Shown here one piece after another: positions 36,230 through 44,682 of a stretch of DNA of 64,000 nt; the stretch's first letter is position 1; the number at the start of each line of letters is the position of its first letter. Location of the stretch: assembly GCF_014779665.1 (NCBI RefSeq), contig NZ_JACXYY010000006.1, positions 310,001 through 374,000 on the forward strand, given 5' to 3'. Origin of the DNA: Nocardioides hwasunensis. Its GTDB lineage: Bacteria; Actinomycetota; Actinomycetes; Propionibacteriales; Nocardioidaceae. The position numbers and the translations under genes are program-made. The notes under the pieces were generated by a model. That model made no database searches. It worked only from the letters and a program-made list of their open reading frames with translations, and was not told the DNA's origin.

Positions 36230-37159
36230 GTGGCTCAGCATCGCCACAAGCGGGAAACCCCTGCTACCCCCCGTGTCTCACGCATCCCTCGATCCGTCCT
36301 GGTGTCCGCCCCGATCGCCGTCGTGGCCACGATGTCCGCGGTGACGATGGGTGTGCTCGCAGCCGAGCCCACCAGCTCCGAGACGAGCCTGCTCGCATCC
36401 TCGTCGCCGTCCTCGCCGCCCTCGTCTGCGCTGAAGGCCGACGCCCCCAGCGCCCAGGCGCTGCTGAACGCCACCGCGCTGAGCCGGCGCAGCGACGTCC
36501 CGGTCTCGCGCTCCCAGATCCGCACCGCGGCGAAGGCCGAGGCCGCCGCGCGCAAGGACATCGACGTCGACCAACAGGCGCGACGCCTCGCGAAGAAGGT
36601 CGACGACCAGCTGTGGACCACCGAGGCGCTCAACCTCTGGTCCGGCCCCGGCGAGAAGGCCGAGAAGCTCGGCGAGATCGCGGCCATCAAGCAGCTGTCC
36701 GTCACCGGCCGCGAGCAGGACGGTCGCACGCAGGTCGTCATCGACGGCCAGTCCCGGTGGGTCACCTCCGACTACCTCGCCGCGGACAAGCCCGAGCCGG
36801 GCCCCTCGCTCGGCGGCACCTGTGCCAACGGCTCGAGCATCAGCGCCGGCCGCCCCGCGCTCTACGACATCCACGACGTGGTCTGCGCCAACTGGCCCGA
36901 GATCACCAGCTACGGTACGTGGCGCGGCGACGGCGAGCACGGCCAGGGACGCGCGATCGACATCATGGTGAGCGGCGAGACCGGCTGGGCGGTGGCTGAG
37001 TTCCTCCGCGCCAACTACGCCACGCTGGGCATCGAGTACATCATCTACTCCCAGCAGATCTGGTCCGTCGAGCGGTCCGGCGAGGGCTGGCGCGGCATGT
37101 CCAACCGCGGGTCGGTCACGGCCAACCACTACGACCACGTGCACGTCACCGTCTACTGA
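36230..37159 (+). CDS. Exported SH3-like/peptidase-like protein (ARB-07466 type C-terminal domain)
   Basis: A 309-residue exported protein: basic tail, hydrophobic anchor (VSAPIAVVATMSAVTMGVLA, about 24-43), a disordered Ser/Ala region, an SH3b-like domain (about 130-185, TEALNLWSGPGEKAEKLGEI) and a C-terminal domain (about 195-309). The last has the metallopeptidase-like blocks GEHGQGRAIDIMV and YDHVHVTVY, which supply His, Asp and His of an M15/VanY-like site. A cell-wall role is likely, with peptide hydrolysis unproven. The GTG at 36230 follows AAAGGA. An AT-richer region (36085-36125) upstream may hold the promoter. Confidence 0.78.
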   Translation: MAQHRHKRETPATPRVSRIPRSVLVSAPIAVVATMSAVTMGVLAAEPTSSETSLLASSSPSSPPSSALKADAPSAQALLNATALSRRSDVPVSRSQIRTAAKAEAAARKDIDVDQQARRLAKKVDDQLWTTEALNLWSGPGEKAEKLGEIAAIKQLSVTGREQDGRTQVVIDGQSRWVTSDYLAADKPEPGPSLGGTCANGSSISAGRPALYDIHDVVCANWPEITSYGTWRGDGEHGQGRAIDIMVSGETGWAVAEFLRANYATLGIEYIIYSQQIWSVERSGEGWRGMSNRGSVTANHYDHVHVTVY

Positions 37160-37184
37160 CGAGGCGCTCCGCCGACGTGACGGC

Positions 37185-37652
37185 TCAGCGGGGCCAGTGG
37201 TCCCGCGGATCGACGTCGGGGTGCTCGGTCACGGTGTCGAGCAGCTCCTCGGCCGAGTGCGCGTTGCCGTGGGTCGCGGCCGCCAGCAGGGCCTCCTCGC
37301 CCTGGTCGTCGCTCAGGGACGGGGGGACGACCAGCACCCGCAGCAGCTTCCGGTGCGAGGTGGTGAGCAGCACCAGGTGCGTGTCGTCGCGGGGGAACGA
37401 GCCCACCTTGACGTAACGCCCCGACACGGCGACCGCGCGTGCGCGCAGGTCCCAGTCCGGGGGCGAGACGAGAGCTCGCGTCACCCGGCCCAGCTCGCTG
37501 GGGAAGTGGTCGACCAGGTCGGCCATCTCGACCGGGAGGTCACGACTGCGCGGCCACCAGCCGCCGTCGAGGGTGTCGCGTCCCGGGTGCTGCGACATCC
37601 GGAGCCGGAGCGGTCCGCGGGCCGGCTGCGGGGTGGGGTGGGGCGTCGTCAT
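37185..37652 (-). CDS. DUF5994 family protein
   Basis: A 155-residue soluble protein of an actinobacterial family without known function. The hallmark is RDTLDGGWWPRSRDLPVEM followed by VDHFPSELGRVTRALVSPPDW and RRVLLVL-like strands (here KLLRVLVVPPSLSDD). No catalytic motif is evident. ATG 37652 is the only start near the domain. It lies divergent to dgt and convergent with the exported SH3 protein gene. Confidence 0.72.
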   Translation of the reverse strand: MTTPHPTPQPARGPLRLRMSQHPGRDTLDGGWWPRSRDLPVEMADLVDHFPSELGRVTRALVSPPDWDLRARAVAVSGRYVKVGSFPRDDTHLVLLTTSHRKLLRVLVVPPSLSDDQGEEALLAAATHGNAHSAEELLDTVTEHPDVDPRDHWPR

Positions 37653-37753
37653 GACGTCCGCCTCTCGGCCGGATCGGCGCACCGACGGTGGACGCGATGA
37701 CCGGCCTGTTGCCACGAGCGTACGTCGGTCGCCAAGGTGTCCCCGGCGCTCGC

Positions 37754-37759
37754 TAGGCT
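37754..37759 (+). promoter_or_regulatory. -10 element of dgt
   Basis: TAGGCT lies 9 nt before the dgt ATG with no ribosome binding site. Confidence 0.45.
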
Positions 37760-37768
37760 GACCGGCCG

Positions 37769-39049
37769 ATGAGCATCGAGGACCTGTACGACGACCCGGC
37801 GCGCGAGCGCGTCGTCGCCGAGCCGCCCAAGCGGGTCGACGCGCCCGTGCGGCTCGCGTTCGAGCGCGACCGGGCACGCGTCGTCCACGCGGCCGCCTCC
37901 CGCCGCCTGGCCGCCAAGACGCAGGTGGTCGGCCCGCAGACCGACGACTTCGTGCGCAACCGCCTCACCCACAGCCTCGAGGTCGCCCAGATCGCCCGCG
38001 ACCTGGCCCGCGCGATCGGCACGCACCCCGACATCGCCGAGACCGCCGCGCTGGCCCACGACCTGGGCCACCCGCCGTTCGGCCACAACGGGGAGCGGGT
38101 GCTGGCCGAGCTCAGCGCCGACTGCGGGGGGTTCGAGGGCAACGCGCAGACCCTGCGGCTGCTGACGCGGCTGGAGTCGAAGACCTTCGACCACGCGGGC
38201 CGGTCCGTGGGACTGAACCTCACCCGGGCCACGCTCGACGCCTGCACCAAGTACCCCTGGCCCCGCTCGGAGGCCACCGGCCCGCACGGCGTGCATGCCG
38301 ACGGCACGCCGCGGGTCGTGGTGAAGTTCGGCGTCTACGACGACGACCGGCCGGTCTTCGACTGGCTCCGAGCCGGCGTCGAGGGTCGTCGTCGCTGCGT
38401 GGAGGCGCAGGTGATGGACCTCGCCGACGACGTGGCCTACTCCGTGCACGACGTCGAGGACGGCATCGTGGCGGGGCGGCTCGACCTGACCCGTCTCGAC
38501 CGCGACGCGCTCTGGGAGACGGTGCGCTCGTGGTACCTGCCCGGCACCGACGACGACGCGCTCGACACCGCGCTCGCCGGCCTGCGAGCGGTCGGCAGCT
38601 GGCCCCAGACTCCCTATGACGGCAGCAGGCGGAGCCTGGCCGCGATCAAGAACCTCACCAGCGACCTCATCGGTCGCTTCTGCGGGAGCGTGCAGCAGGC
38701 GACCTTCGCCGCGAGCGGTGACGAGCCGCAGACGCGGCACCGCGCCGACCTGGTCGTCCCGAGCCGGACCGAGGTGGAGATCGGGATCCTCAAGGGCATC
38801 GCCGCCCACTACGTCATGCAGGCCGACGACCGGGTCACGCTGATGGCACGCCAGCGCGAGCTGGTCGCCGAGCTCGTCGAGGGCCTCTGGGCGCGCGGTG
38901 CCGACGCGCTCGACCCGGTGTTCGTCGGCGACTGGGAGTCCGCAGGCGACGACGGCGAGCGGAGGCGCGTGGTCATCGACCAGGTCGCCTCGCTGACCGA
39001 CGCCAGTGCGGTCACCCGGCACGCAGCCCTCCGGGTCCGGGGAGGCTGA
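37769..39049 (+). CDS. dgt: Deoxyguanosinetriphosphate triphosphohydrolase-like protein
   Basis: A 426-residue HD-domain protein that cleaves dNTPs to nucleoside and triphosphate. The metal site is spread over NRLTHSLEVAQIAR (first His), ALAHDLGHPPFGHNGE (the HD pair) and VMDLADDVAYSVHDVED (distal Asp). It is of the shorter Gram-positive type. In actinobacteria dgt usually sits directly upstream of dnaG; here a three-gene minus-strand cluster separates them. Confidence 0.94.
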   Translation: MSIEDLYDDPARERVVAEPPKRVDAPVRLAFERDRARVVHAAASRRLAAKTQVVGPQTDDFVRNRLTHSLEVAQIARDLARAIGTHPDIAETAALAHDLGHPPFGHNGERVLAELSADCGGFEGNAQTLRLLTRLESKTFDHAGRSVGLNLTRATLDACTKYPWPRSEATGPHGVHADGTPRVVVKFGVYDDDRPVFDWLRAGVEGRRRCVEAQVMDLADDVAYSVHDVEDGIVAGRLDLTRLDRDALWETVRSWYLPGTDDDALDTALAGLRAVGSWPQTPYDGSRRSLAAIKNLTSDLIGRFCGSVQQATFAASGDEPQTRHRADLVVPSRTEVEIGILKGIAAHYVMQADDRVTLMARQRELVAELVEGLWARGADALDPVFVGDWESAGDDGERRRVVIDQVASLTDASAVTRHAALRVRGG

Positions 39050-39052
39050 GGA

Positions 39053-39391
39053 CTAGGGGAGGTCGCCCTGCGGGTAGGGGTTGTCCTGCAGGGCCACGTT
39101 GTCCGGGTTCAGCTTGTCCTCGAGGTCGGCTCGGTGATCGCCGTTGCCGGACGGCTTGACCTTGTCCGCCGCGGCGCCGGCTGCGGCCTGCACCTTGTCC
39201 TTGACGACCGGGGCGGCCTCGGCTGCCTTCTCCCGGGCCACGTCGGCGGCCTGGTGGGCCTTCTCCTGCACGCGCGGGTCGTCCTTGACGCGCAGGACGG
39301 CCTTCTTGATCTGTTCGTAGCGCTCGCGACCGGCGCGGGTGCCGAGCACGTAGCCGGCGCCGGCGGCGATGAGCAGCGTGAGCTTCTTCAT
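39053..39391 (-). CDS. YtxH-like small membrane-anchored stress protein
   Basis: A 112-residue protein. MKKLTLLIAAGAGYVLGTRAG is a membrane segment with the GYxxGxxAG pattern of YtxH-type proteins. A charged Ala/Lys/Glu helix follows (about 25-85, KAHQAADVAREKAAEAAP), and the C-terminus is an Asn/Asp/Pro-rich tail. Such proteins are usually stress-linked and of unknown mechanism. It is third in a minus-strand cluster with DUF3618 and holin-superfamily-like genes. ATG 39391 has a GGGAG site upstream. Confidence 0.7.
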   Translation of the reverse strand: MKKLTLLIAAGAGYVLGTRAGRERYEQIKKAVLRVKDDPRVQEKAHQAADVAREKAAEAAPVVKDKVQAAAGAAADKVKPSGNGDHRADLEDKLNPDNVALQDNPYPQGDLP

Positions 39392-39434
39392 GGGGGTCTC
39401 CCTGTCCTGGATCCGGGTGGGTCGGTCGTGGCGG

Positions 39435-39692
39435 TCAGTCGCGGCGGCGCACGCGCCACACGACGAGCACGACGGCCATCGCGACCAGTGACCCGACGGC
39501 GGCCAGCACCTCGGGGCGCGGCGAGCCGGAGTCGGTGGTCGCGGAGTCCTTGAGGTCGGCCACCGCCTGCTGGGCGTGCGACTTGACGTCGAGCTTCGCG
39601 GTGAGGTCGTCGACGGTCGCGGCGAGCTGCTCGCGGTGCAGCGCGACCTCGGCCTCGAGCTCCTCGGGTGTCTTGCTGCTCTGGTCAGCCAC
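39435..39692 (-). CDS. DUF3618 domain protein
   Basis: An 85-residue protein. The N-terminal half is an amphipathic helix with the DUF3618 signature (TPEELEAEVALHREQLAATV, then DDLTAKLDVKS). A C-terminal transmembrane segment (about 62-81) ends in a basic RVRRRD. The GTG start overlaps the upstream gene by 8 bp. The family normally accompanies the DUF1469 and YtxH-like genes found on either side. Confidence 0.82.
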   Translation of the reverse strand: MADQSSKTPEELEAEVALHREQLAATVDDLTAKLDVKSHAQQAVADLKDSATTDSGSPRPEVLAAVGSLVAMAVVLVVWRVRRRD

Positions 39693-40092
39693 GGTGGTTC
39701 CCCTTCACGGTCGCGATGTCTTCCTTGATGCCGTCGATCGCCCGCTCGGGCGCCGGGGGCGTCGCCTCCGCGACCTTGTTCTTGCCCATCAGGCCGGCGA
39801 CTCCGGCCCCGGCCAGCAGGACGACAGCCACGATCAGGGCCGCCAGCCAGGCGTCGACGACGTGGGCGAGTCCGAGGATCGCCGTGGTCACCAGCGCGGC
39901 GACCGCGAAGAAGGCCAGCAGTCCGGCGACGCTGAACATGCCGATCCCGACGCCCACCCGCTTGCCCTTCTGGGCGACCTCGGCCTGGGCGAGCCTGATC
40001 TCGGAGCGTACGAGCTCGGGGATCTGCTCCGACAGCTGGTGGACGAGAGCCCCGAGAGTCTGACTCTCCGGCCCGTTGTGCTGAGAGGTCAT
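39685..40092 (-). CDS. Phage holin superfamily-like (DUF1469) membrane protein
   Basis: A 135-residue membrane protein. An N-terminal helix (LGALVHQLSEQIPELVRSEI) precedes two hydrophobic hairpin segments (about 50-75 and 82-105), a DUF1469/Actinobacterial holin-like layout. No lysis gene, integrase or other phage gene is nearby, so the holin name is only a fold label. It heads a three-gene membrane cluster of unknown role. ATG 40092 follows GGGAGGG. Confidence 0.78.
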   Translation of the reverse strand: MTSQHNGPESQTLGALVHQLSEQIPELVRSEIRLAQAEVAQKGKRVGVGIGMFSVAGLLAFFAVAALVTTAILGLAHVVDAWLAALIVAVVLLAGAGVAGLMGKNKVAEATPPAPERAIDGIKEDIATVKGNHRG

Positions 40093-40220
40093 GCCACGAC
40101 CCTCCCAAACTCGTCGGACGCACACCAGCCCGGCTAACCCCCAGGGGTGCGCGGACCGATGGCGCCCGGCACGGGTGGGGCGGGTGTGGAGACGGCCGGG
40201 CGAGCGTGGGTCCACGCCCG

Positions 40221-40226
40221 TAGACT
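40221..40226 (+). promoter_or_regulatory. -10 element of dnaG
   Basis: TAGACT lies 7 nt before GTG 40234, which supports that start over an upstream in-frame codon at 40147. Confidence 0.5.
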
Positions 40227-40233
40227 CCGGTGC

Positions 40234-42144
40234 GTGGCAGGCCGGATTCGCGACGACGACATCGCCGAGGTGCGCGAGAAGGCTCGGATCGACGACGTCA
40301 TCTCCGGCTACGTCACGCTCAAGCGCGCCGGAGGGGGCACGCTCAAGGGGTTGTGCCCCTTCCACGACGAGAAGACCCCGTCGTTCAACGTCAACCCCTC
40401 CCGGGCCTTCTTCCACTGCTTCGGGTGCGGAGAGGGCGGCGACGTCATCTCCTTCCTGATGAAGGTCGACGGGCTCACCTTCACCGAGACCGTCGAGCGG
40501 CTCGCGGAGAAGTACGGCGTGCAGCTGCGCCGCGAGGACGGCGACGACGAGCCCGTGCGACCTCGCGGGCCGGCGCGGGGGCGGCTCATCGAGGCGCACC
40601 GGGTGGCCCAGGAGTTCTACGCCGAGCAGCTCGCGTCCGCCGACGCGGTCGTCGCGCGCCAGTTCCTCCACCAGCGCGGCTTCGACCAGGCTGCCGCAGA
40701 GCTGTTCGGCGTCGGCTTCGCGCCACGCGACGGGGAGGCGCTCACCCGGCACCTGCGTGCCCGCCGCATCACCGACGAGGAGTCCGTCGCCGCGGGGCTC
40801 GTGGCGCACGGACGCTCCCACTACGACCGGTTCCGCGGCCGGCTCGTCTGGCCGATCCGGGAGGCCAACGGCGACACGATCGGCTTCGGTGCGCGCCGGA
40901 TCTTCGACGACGACCGCATCGAGGCCAAGTACCTCAACACCTCCGAGACCGCGATCTACAAGAAGAGCCACGTCCTCTACGGCATCGACCTGGCCCGCTC
41001 GGCGATGAAGGACAGCCAGCAGGCCGTCGTGGTCGAGGGCTACACCGACGTGATGGCCTGCCACCTCGCCGGTGTGAAGACCGCGGTGGCCTCCTGCGGC
41101 ACGGCGTTCGGCCAGGACCACGCCAAGGTCCTGCGCCGCTTCATGGGTGACCACGACTCGGCCGGGGGCGAGGTGATCTTCACCTTCGACGGTGACTCGG
41201 CCGGGCAGAAGGCGGCCATGAAGGTGCTGGAGACCGACCAGGTGTTCGCGTCCCAGACCTACGTCGCCGTCGCGCCCGACGGCATGGACCCCTGCGACCT
41301 CCGGCTCCAGGAGGGCGACGAGGCGGTCCGCGAGCTGGTGGCCAGGCGTCAGCCGCTCTACCGCTTCGCGCTCGACAACATCCTCGCCCGCCACGACCTC
41401 GACCGCGCCGACGGCCGCGTCGACGCGCTGCGCGACGCTGCCGGGCTGGTGGCGAGCATCCGCGACAAGACCAAGGTCGAGTCGTTCTCCCGCGAGCTCG
41501 CGCACATGGTCGGCGTGGACGTCGACGAGGTGCGCGGCGAGGTGCGGCGCGCGGCGAACCGTCCCGCGCCGCGGCTCGAGGAGCGGCGCACGTCCCGCAC
41601 CAGCGAGGTGGCCGAGTCGCCGGCCCCGGCACGTCCGGCCCTCCCGAGCCTGTCCGACCCGCGTTTCCTGATCGAGCGCGAGCTGCTGAAGCTGGTCATC
41701 CAGCACCCCTCCGGTGTCGGACGCACGACCACCCACGTCACGACGAACGACTTCACCCACCCGACCTTCCAGGGTGTCTGGGAGGCCGTCACGGCCGCCG
41801 GCGGTCCGGCGGCCGGTGCCGACGACCCGGGCTGGTCCAACAAGGTCCGCAGCGCCGCCGCCACCATCGACCCGGCCGTCGTCGCCGCGATCACCGAGCT
41901 CGGCGTCGAGCCGGTCCGCGGCACCTCCGACCCCAACCCGACGTTCGCCGTGGCCTACGTCTACCGCCTCCAGGAGCTCACCACGTCCCGCCGCATCGCC
42001 GACGTCAAGGCCCGCCTCCAGCGCACCAACCCGGTCGAGCACGCCCTCGACTACAACCGGATGTTCGGCGAGCTCGTCACGCTCGAGCAGCACCGGCGCA
42101 GGCTGCGCGAGGGCGCGGTCGGCCAGACCGGGGCGCAGGCGTGA
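40234..42144 (+). CDS. dnaG: DNA primase
   Basis: A 636-residue primase that makes RNA primers for replication. The zinc ribbon has Cys41, His44, Cys62 and Cys65 (LCPFHDEKTPS and FFHCFGCGEGG). The catalytic core follows, with TOPRIM blocks VVVEGYTDVMACHLAG and FTFDGDSAGQKAA. A linker rich in Arg/Pro/Ala (about 455-480) leads to the C-terminal DnaB-binding domain (about 485-636). The GTG start matches the standard N-terminus MAGRIRDDDIAEVREKA. The stop overlaps the next small gene by 4 bp. Confidence 0.97.
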   Translation: MAGRIRDDDIAEVREKARIDDVISGYVTLKRAGGGTLKGLCPFHDEKTPSFNVNPSRAFFHCFGCGEGGDVISFLMKVDGLTFTETVERLAEKYGVQLRREDGDDEPVRPRGPARGRLIEAHRVAQEFYAEQLASADAVVARQFLHQRGFDQAAAELFGVGFAPRDGEALTRHLRARRITDEESVAAGLVAHGRSHYDRFRGRLVWPIREANGDTIGFGARRIFDDDRIEAKYLNTSETAIYKKSHVLYGIDLARSAMKDSQQAVVVEGYTDVMACHLAGVKTAVASCGTAFGQDHAKVLRRFMGDHDSAGGEVIFTFDGDSAGQKAAMKVLETDQVFASQTYVAVAPDGMDPCDLRLQEGDEAVRELVARRQPLYRFALDNILARHDLDRADGRVDALRDAAGLVASIRDKTKVESFSRELAHMVGVDVDEVRGEVRRAANRPAPRLEERRTSRTSEVAESPAPARPALPSLSDPRFLIERELLKLVIQHPSGVGRTTTHVTTNDFTHPTFQGVWEAVTAAGGPAAGADDPGWSNKVRSAAATIDPAVVAAITELGVEPVRGTSDPNPTFAVAYVYRLQELTTSRRIADVKARLQRTNPVEHALDYNRMFGELVTLEQHRRRLREGAVGQTGAQA

Positions 42145-42641
42145 GGTGGGGGCGTACGTCCGCGCCGTCCGTCGCGGTCGCGGCGGGCGAGCGGGTGCTG
42201 GCCGCTGCCACCGCCGCCGACGGCACCGTCGTCGCCGGCACCCGGGACGCCTTCTACGTCGTCGCGGAGGGCGAGACCAGGCGGGTGCCGTGGGAGCAGG
42301 TCGAGGCTGCCCACTGGGATCGCGACACCGACCTGTTCACCCTGTCCGAGGTCGGCTCCTGGGGGGAGCTGCGGCCCGTGCACACCGTGACGCTGGAGGA
42401 GCCGGGTCGGCTGCTGGAGCTGGTGCGCGAGCGGGTCACGGCGAGCATCGTCCTCCAGCGGCGCGTCAGCCTCGGCACGCGCCGCGGGATGCGGGTGATC
42501 GCCCGCCGGGCGCCCTCCGGCGCGGGCGGTGTGCAGTGGGTCAACGAGTACGACGAGGGCGTCGACCCGGACGACCCAGCCGTCCGCGCAGCGGCGCTCG
42601 AGGCCCTCGAGACGATGCAGCGCGACGTGGGTCTGCCCTGA
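42141..42641 (+). CDS. Conserved small protein coupled to dnaG, function unknown
   Basis: A 166-residue soluble protein that starts with GTG in a 4-bp overlap with dnaG. It looks like a small beta-rich domain (VLAAATAADGTVVAGTRDAF, then RRVPWEQVEAAHWDRDTD) followed by helices, ending in ALEALETMQRDVGLP. No named domain or catalytic motif is recognised. Similar genes follow dnaG in several actinobacteria as far as I recall. It is the last gene before tRNA-Asn. Confidence 0.75.
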   Translation: MRWGRTSAPSVAVAAGERVLAAATAADGTVVAGTRDAFYVVAEGETRRVPWEQVEAAHWDRDTDLFTLSEVGSWGELRPVHTVTLEEPGRLLELVRERVTASIVLQRRVSLGTRRGMRVIARRAPSGAGGVQWVNEYDEGVDPDDPAVRAAALEALETMQRDVGLP

Positions 42642-42693
42642 TTTCCACCAGCGGCGAGGGGCTTGCTAATGTTGCGCCTCGCTGCTCAAGCGA

Positions 42694-42766
42694 TCCCCTG
42701 TAGCTCAATTGGCAGAGCATTCGACTGTTAATCGGAGGGTTGTTGGTTCGAGTCCAACCGGGGGAG
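42694..42766 (+). tRNA. tRNA-Asn (GTT)
   Basis: A 73-nt cloverleaf: acceptor TCCCCTG pairs with CGGGGGA (one T-G), the D arm is GCTC...GAGC, the anticodon loop CTGTTAA gives anticodon GTT, and the T arm is GTTGG-TTCGAGT-CCAAC. CCA is not encoded. It is followed 5 nt later by a strong terminator. A TAATGT hexamer at 42668 may be its -10. Confidence 0.97.
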
Positions 42767-42771
42767 CGGCA

Positions 42772-42804
42772 GAAGGGCCCGAGGCGTCACGCCTCGGGCC
42801 CTTC
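42772..42804. terminator. Bidirectional intrinsic terminator
   Basis: GAAGGGCCCGAGGCG and CGCCTCGGGCCCTTC form a perfect 15-bp stem with a TCA loop. The A and T ends of the stem give short U-rich exits for both strands. It separates tRNA-Asn from the convergent secreted-protein gene. Confidence 0.85.
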
Positions 42805-42822
42805 GTCGTCACGGCTGGCGCG

Positions 42823-43569
42823 TCACGTCACGCGGACCGGCTTGGAGGATCCAGGCGGGACCGGAGTGGTGGAGCCGCCGACGAGGACGTCGCCCGCGCC
42901 GTAGAAGACTGCGCGGATCGTGTCGCCCTTCTTCGCACGGAACCGCGCCTTGGCGACACCGGCGGCGTTGGTCGAGCCCTTGCGGAGCGCCTTCCACCTC
43001 TTCCCGACCTTCTTCAAGAACGTGACCTTGTTGCCCGCGCCGATCGCCTCGGTGGTGCCCCCGGTGGTGACGCCGACCTTCGCGGTGGCGGTGACCTCGG
43101 CTCCCGTGCGCTTCGCCTTGAGGCTGACCTTGGTCGTGGCCCTCCCGACGACGTCGACGGTGCCGGCGACCTGCTTGGTGCCGAAGACCGTCGCGGACGT
43201 GCCGACCGTGTAGTCCACCGTCGTGGCGATCGAGTAGGTGCCGGCGGGTTCGTGGACGGAGCAGAGCTGGATGGCACCGGAGCCCGAGGGCGGCGTCTGG
43301 TTGAGCGTGCCGAAGCTCTCGCGGTGGTGGTTCGCCCCGCTCGCGTCGAGGAGCTCGATGGTGAGCTGCCAGCTCGTGGTGCCCTCCGGGAGCTCCACCG
43401 CGTAGGTGAACGCGTGGTCGACGCAGGACTCCGGCGCCAGCACCACCGTCGGCGCGAAGGTGAGCGTCGCGTCACCGGGTGCTGCCTGCGCCGGCGCGGC
43501 GACCGAGACCGACGACAGGGCCAGGGCCGCGACGGCGGCGGCGCCGGTGAGGCGCTCGAGGATCGACAT
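42823..43569 (-). CDS. Secreted Ig-like repeat protein of unknown function
   Basis: A 248-residue exported protein. A signal peptide with an AQA-type cleavage site (about 1-29, APAQAAPG) is followed by two beta-sandwich regions. The second (about 140-248, KVSLKAKRTGAEVTATAKVG and GNKVTFLKKVGKRWKALRKG) resembles the Ig-like/Big-type repeat common in Nocardioides surface proteins. Two Cys (CVDHAF and LCSVHEP) may form a disulfide. The transcript ends at the shared terminator next to tRNA-Asn. Promoter unclear. Confidence 0.75.
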   Translation of the reverse strand: MSILERLTGAAAVAALALSSVSVAAPAQAAPGDATLTFAPTVVLAPESCVDHAFTYAVELPEGTTSWQLTIELLDASGANHHRESFGTLNQTPPSGSGAIQLCSVHEPAGTYSIATTVDYTVGTSATVFGTKQVAGTVDVVGRATTKVSLKAKRTGAEVTATAKVGVTTGGTTEAIGAGNKVTFLKKVGKRWKALRKGSTNAAGVAKARFRAKKGDTIRAVFYGAGDVLVGGSTTPVPPGSSKPVRVT

Positions 43570-43831
43570 GCGGATGGTTCTCCTTCGTCGCGGCCGGACG
43601 GACCCGGCCCTGATGGACAGATGGCCCGTGCGTCACCGCACGCACCCCCGTGGCGCGGGAGGGTCACGCCTCACCGCGCCGTCGCCTTCCTACCCCGCGG
43701 GTGTGCGGCTCAACCACCGGATGTCCGGACACGGCGATCCCCGGTTGCCGTCACGTAACGCTTCGTCGTCCGCGTGTGAACTGTGCGTTACGCCGGACGC
43801 GACGGCGCCTCGACTGGGACAGGGTGGTCGG

Positions 43832-44677
43832 ATGACCGCAGAGCAGACGAGCAGCGCCGGCCCGTCCGGGTTCGTCGTACGTCCGGACGGCACGGTGGCG
43901 GGTGACGACGGTGCCTCGGGTGCGCTCGCCGCCGCGCTTCCCTACACCTGGCGTCTCGCGCGACGCATGGGCGAGCTCGTCGGAGCGGGTGACCTGCGCT
44001 CGATGGAGGCGATCGGCCTCCGTCGGCTGACGGTCGGCGTCACCTGGACGCCCGCCGGCGAAGGCACCTACCGGGCGGCCGTCGCACCGCTCGAGCCGCG
44101 CACCGTGCCGAGCTTCCTGGTCGTCGGTGCGGTGGACGCCTCCGCCGCGGTCGACCACTGCCTCGACCGGGTCTTGGGCGTCCCAGGTGTGCGCTGGAGC
44201 TTTGTGGTGACGGCCGGCGCGCGGGTCGTGGCGGCCGCGGGGGATCGGCAGGACCTGCACCACCTGGCCGAGGTCGGCAACCGGATGCTCGCGATCCTGC
44301 GCTCGCTGGAGGACCAGCACACCACCGGCTTCATGCGGCTGCGCTTCGAGCACGGCTCCGTGATCGGGGCCTCCCTGGGCCGGCATGCGCTGCTGGCTTC
44401 CGCGACGACGGCAGCGGACGAGGACCTGCTGGCGATCATCGACGAGGTCCGCGCCGTCCTCGCCGGCCACGACCTCTCGTCTGTCACGACGGAGCTCGAT
44501 CCCGAGGCCGTCGAGCGCGCGCAGGACGAGGTGGACCTGACGCACGAGGTGGCGGACCCGGCACCTCAGCCGCCCCTGGTCGGCGCGCGGTTCGGCGGCG
44601 CGACTCGTCAGGAGCGGGGGAAGGGTGACCGGACGAGGACGAAGGGCAGGGCGCGGCGCTCGCTCTTCGGGCGGTAG
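43832..44677 (+). CDS. Protein of unknown function
   Basis: A 281-residue soluble protein that I do not recognise. The middle (about 70-210) alternates strands and helices (PSFLVVGAVDASAAVDHCLD, then WSFVVTAGARVVAAAGDRQD and RLRFEHGSVIGASLGRHALL), a pattern like a profilin/roadblock fold, but this is weak. The C-terminal 40 residues are basic and disordered (RTRTKGRARRSLFGR). ATG 43832 is the first start in the coding part. It converges with the PIG-L gene (5 bp apart). Confidence 0.6.
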   Translation: MTAEQTSSAGPSGFVVRPDGTVAGDDGASGALAAALPYTWRLARRMGELVGAGDLRSMEAIGLRRLTVGVTWTPAGEGTYRAAVAPLEPRTVPSFLVVGAVDASAAVDHCLDRVLGVPGVRWSFVVTAGARVVAAAGDRQDLHHLAEVGNRMLAILRSLEDQHTTGFMRLRFEHGSVIGASLGRHALLASATTAADEDLLAIIDEVRAVLAGHDLSSVTTELDPEAVERAQDEVDLTHEVADPAPQPPLVGARFGGATRQERGKGDRTRTKGRARRSLFGR

Positions 44678-44682
44678 GCGCG

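Noticed and set aside
39685..40092. Holin-like gene as a sign of a prophage
   Set aside because: No integrase, terminase, capsid or lysin genes are present, and the DUF3618/YtxH-like neighbours mark the common chromosomal cluster.
39685..42093. Long minus-strand frame covering dnaG
   Set aside because: Only its last 135 codons (start 40092) make a real protein, with a ribosome binding site. The upstream part is the mirror of dnaG.
43736..43800. GTAACGC/GCGTTAC inverted repeat in the divergent gap before the unknown protein at 43832
   Set aside because: Only 7-bp arms with a long spacer, not clearly above chance, and no -10 box is well placed.
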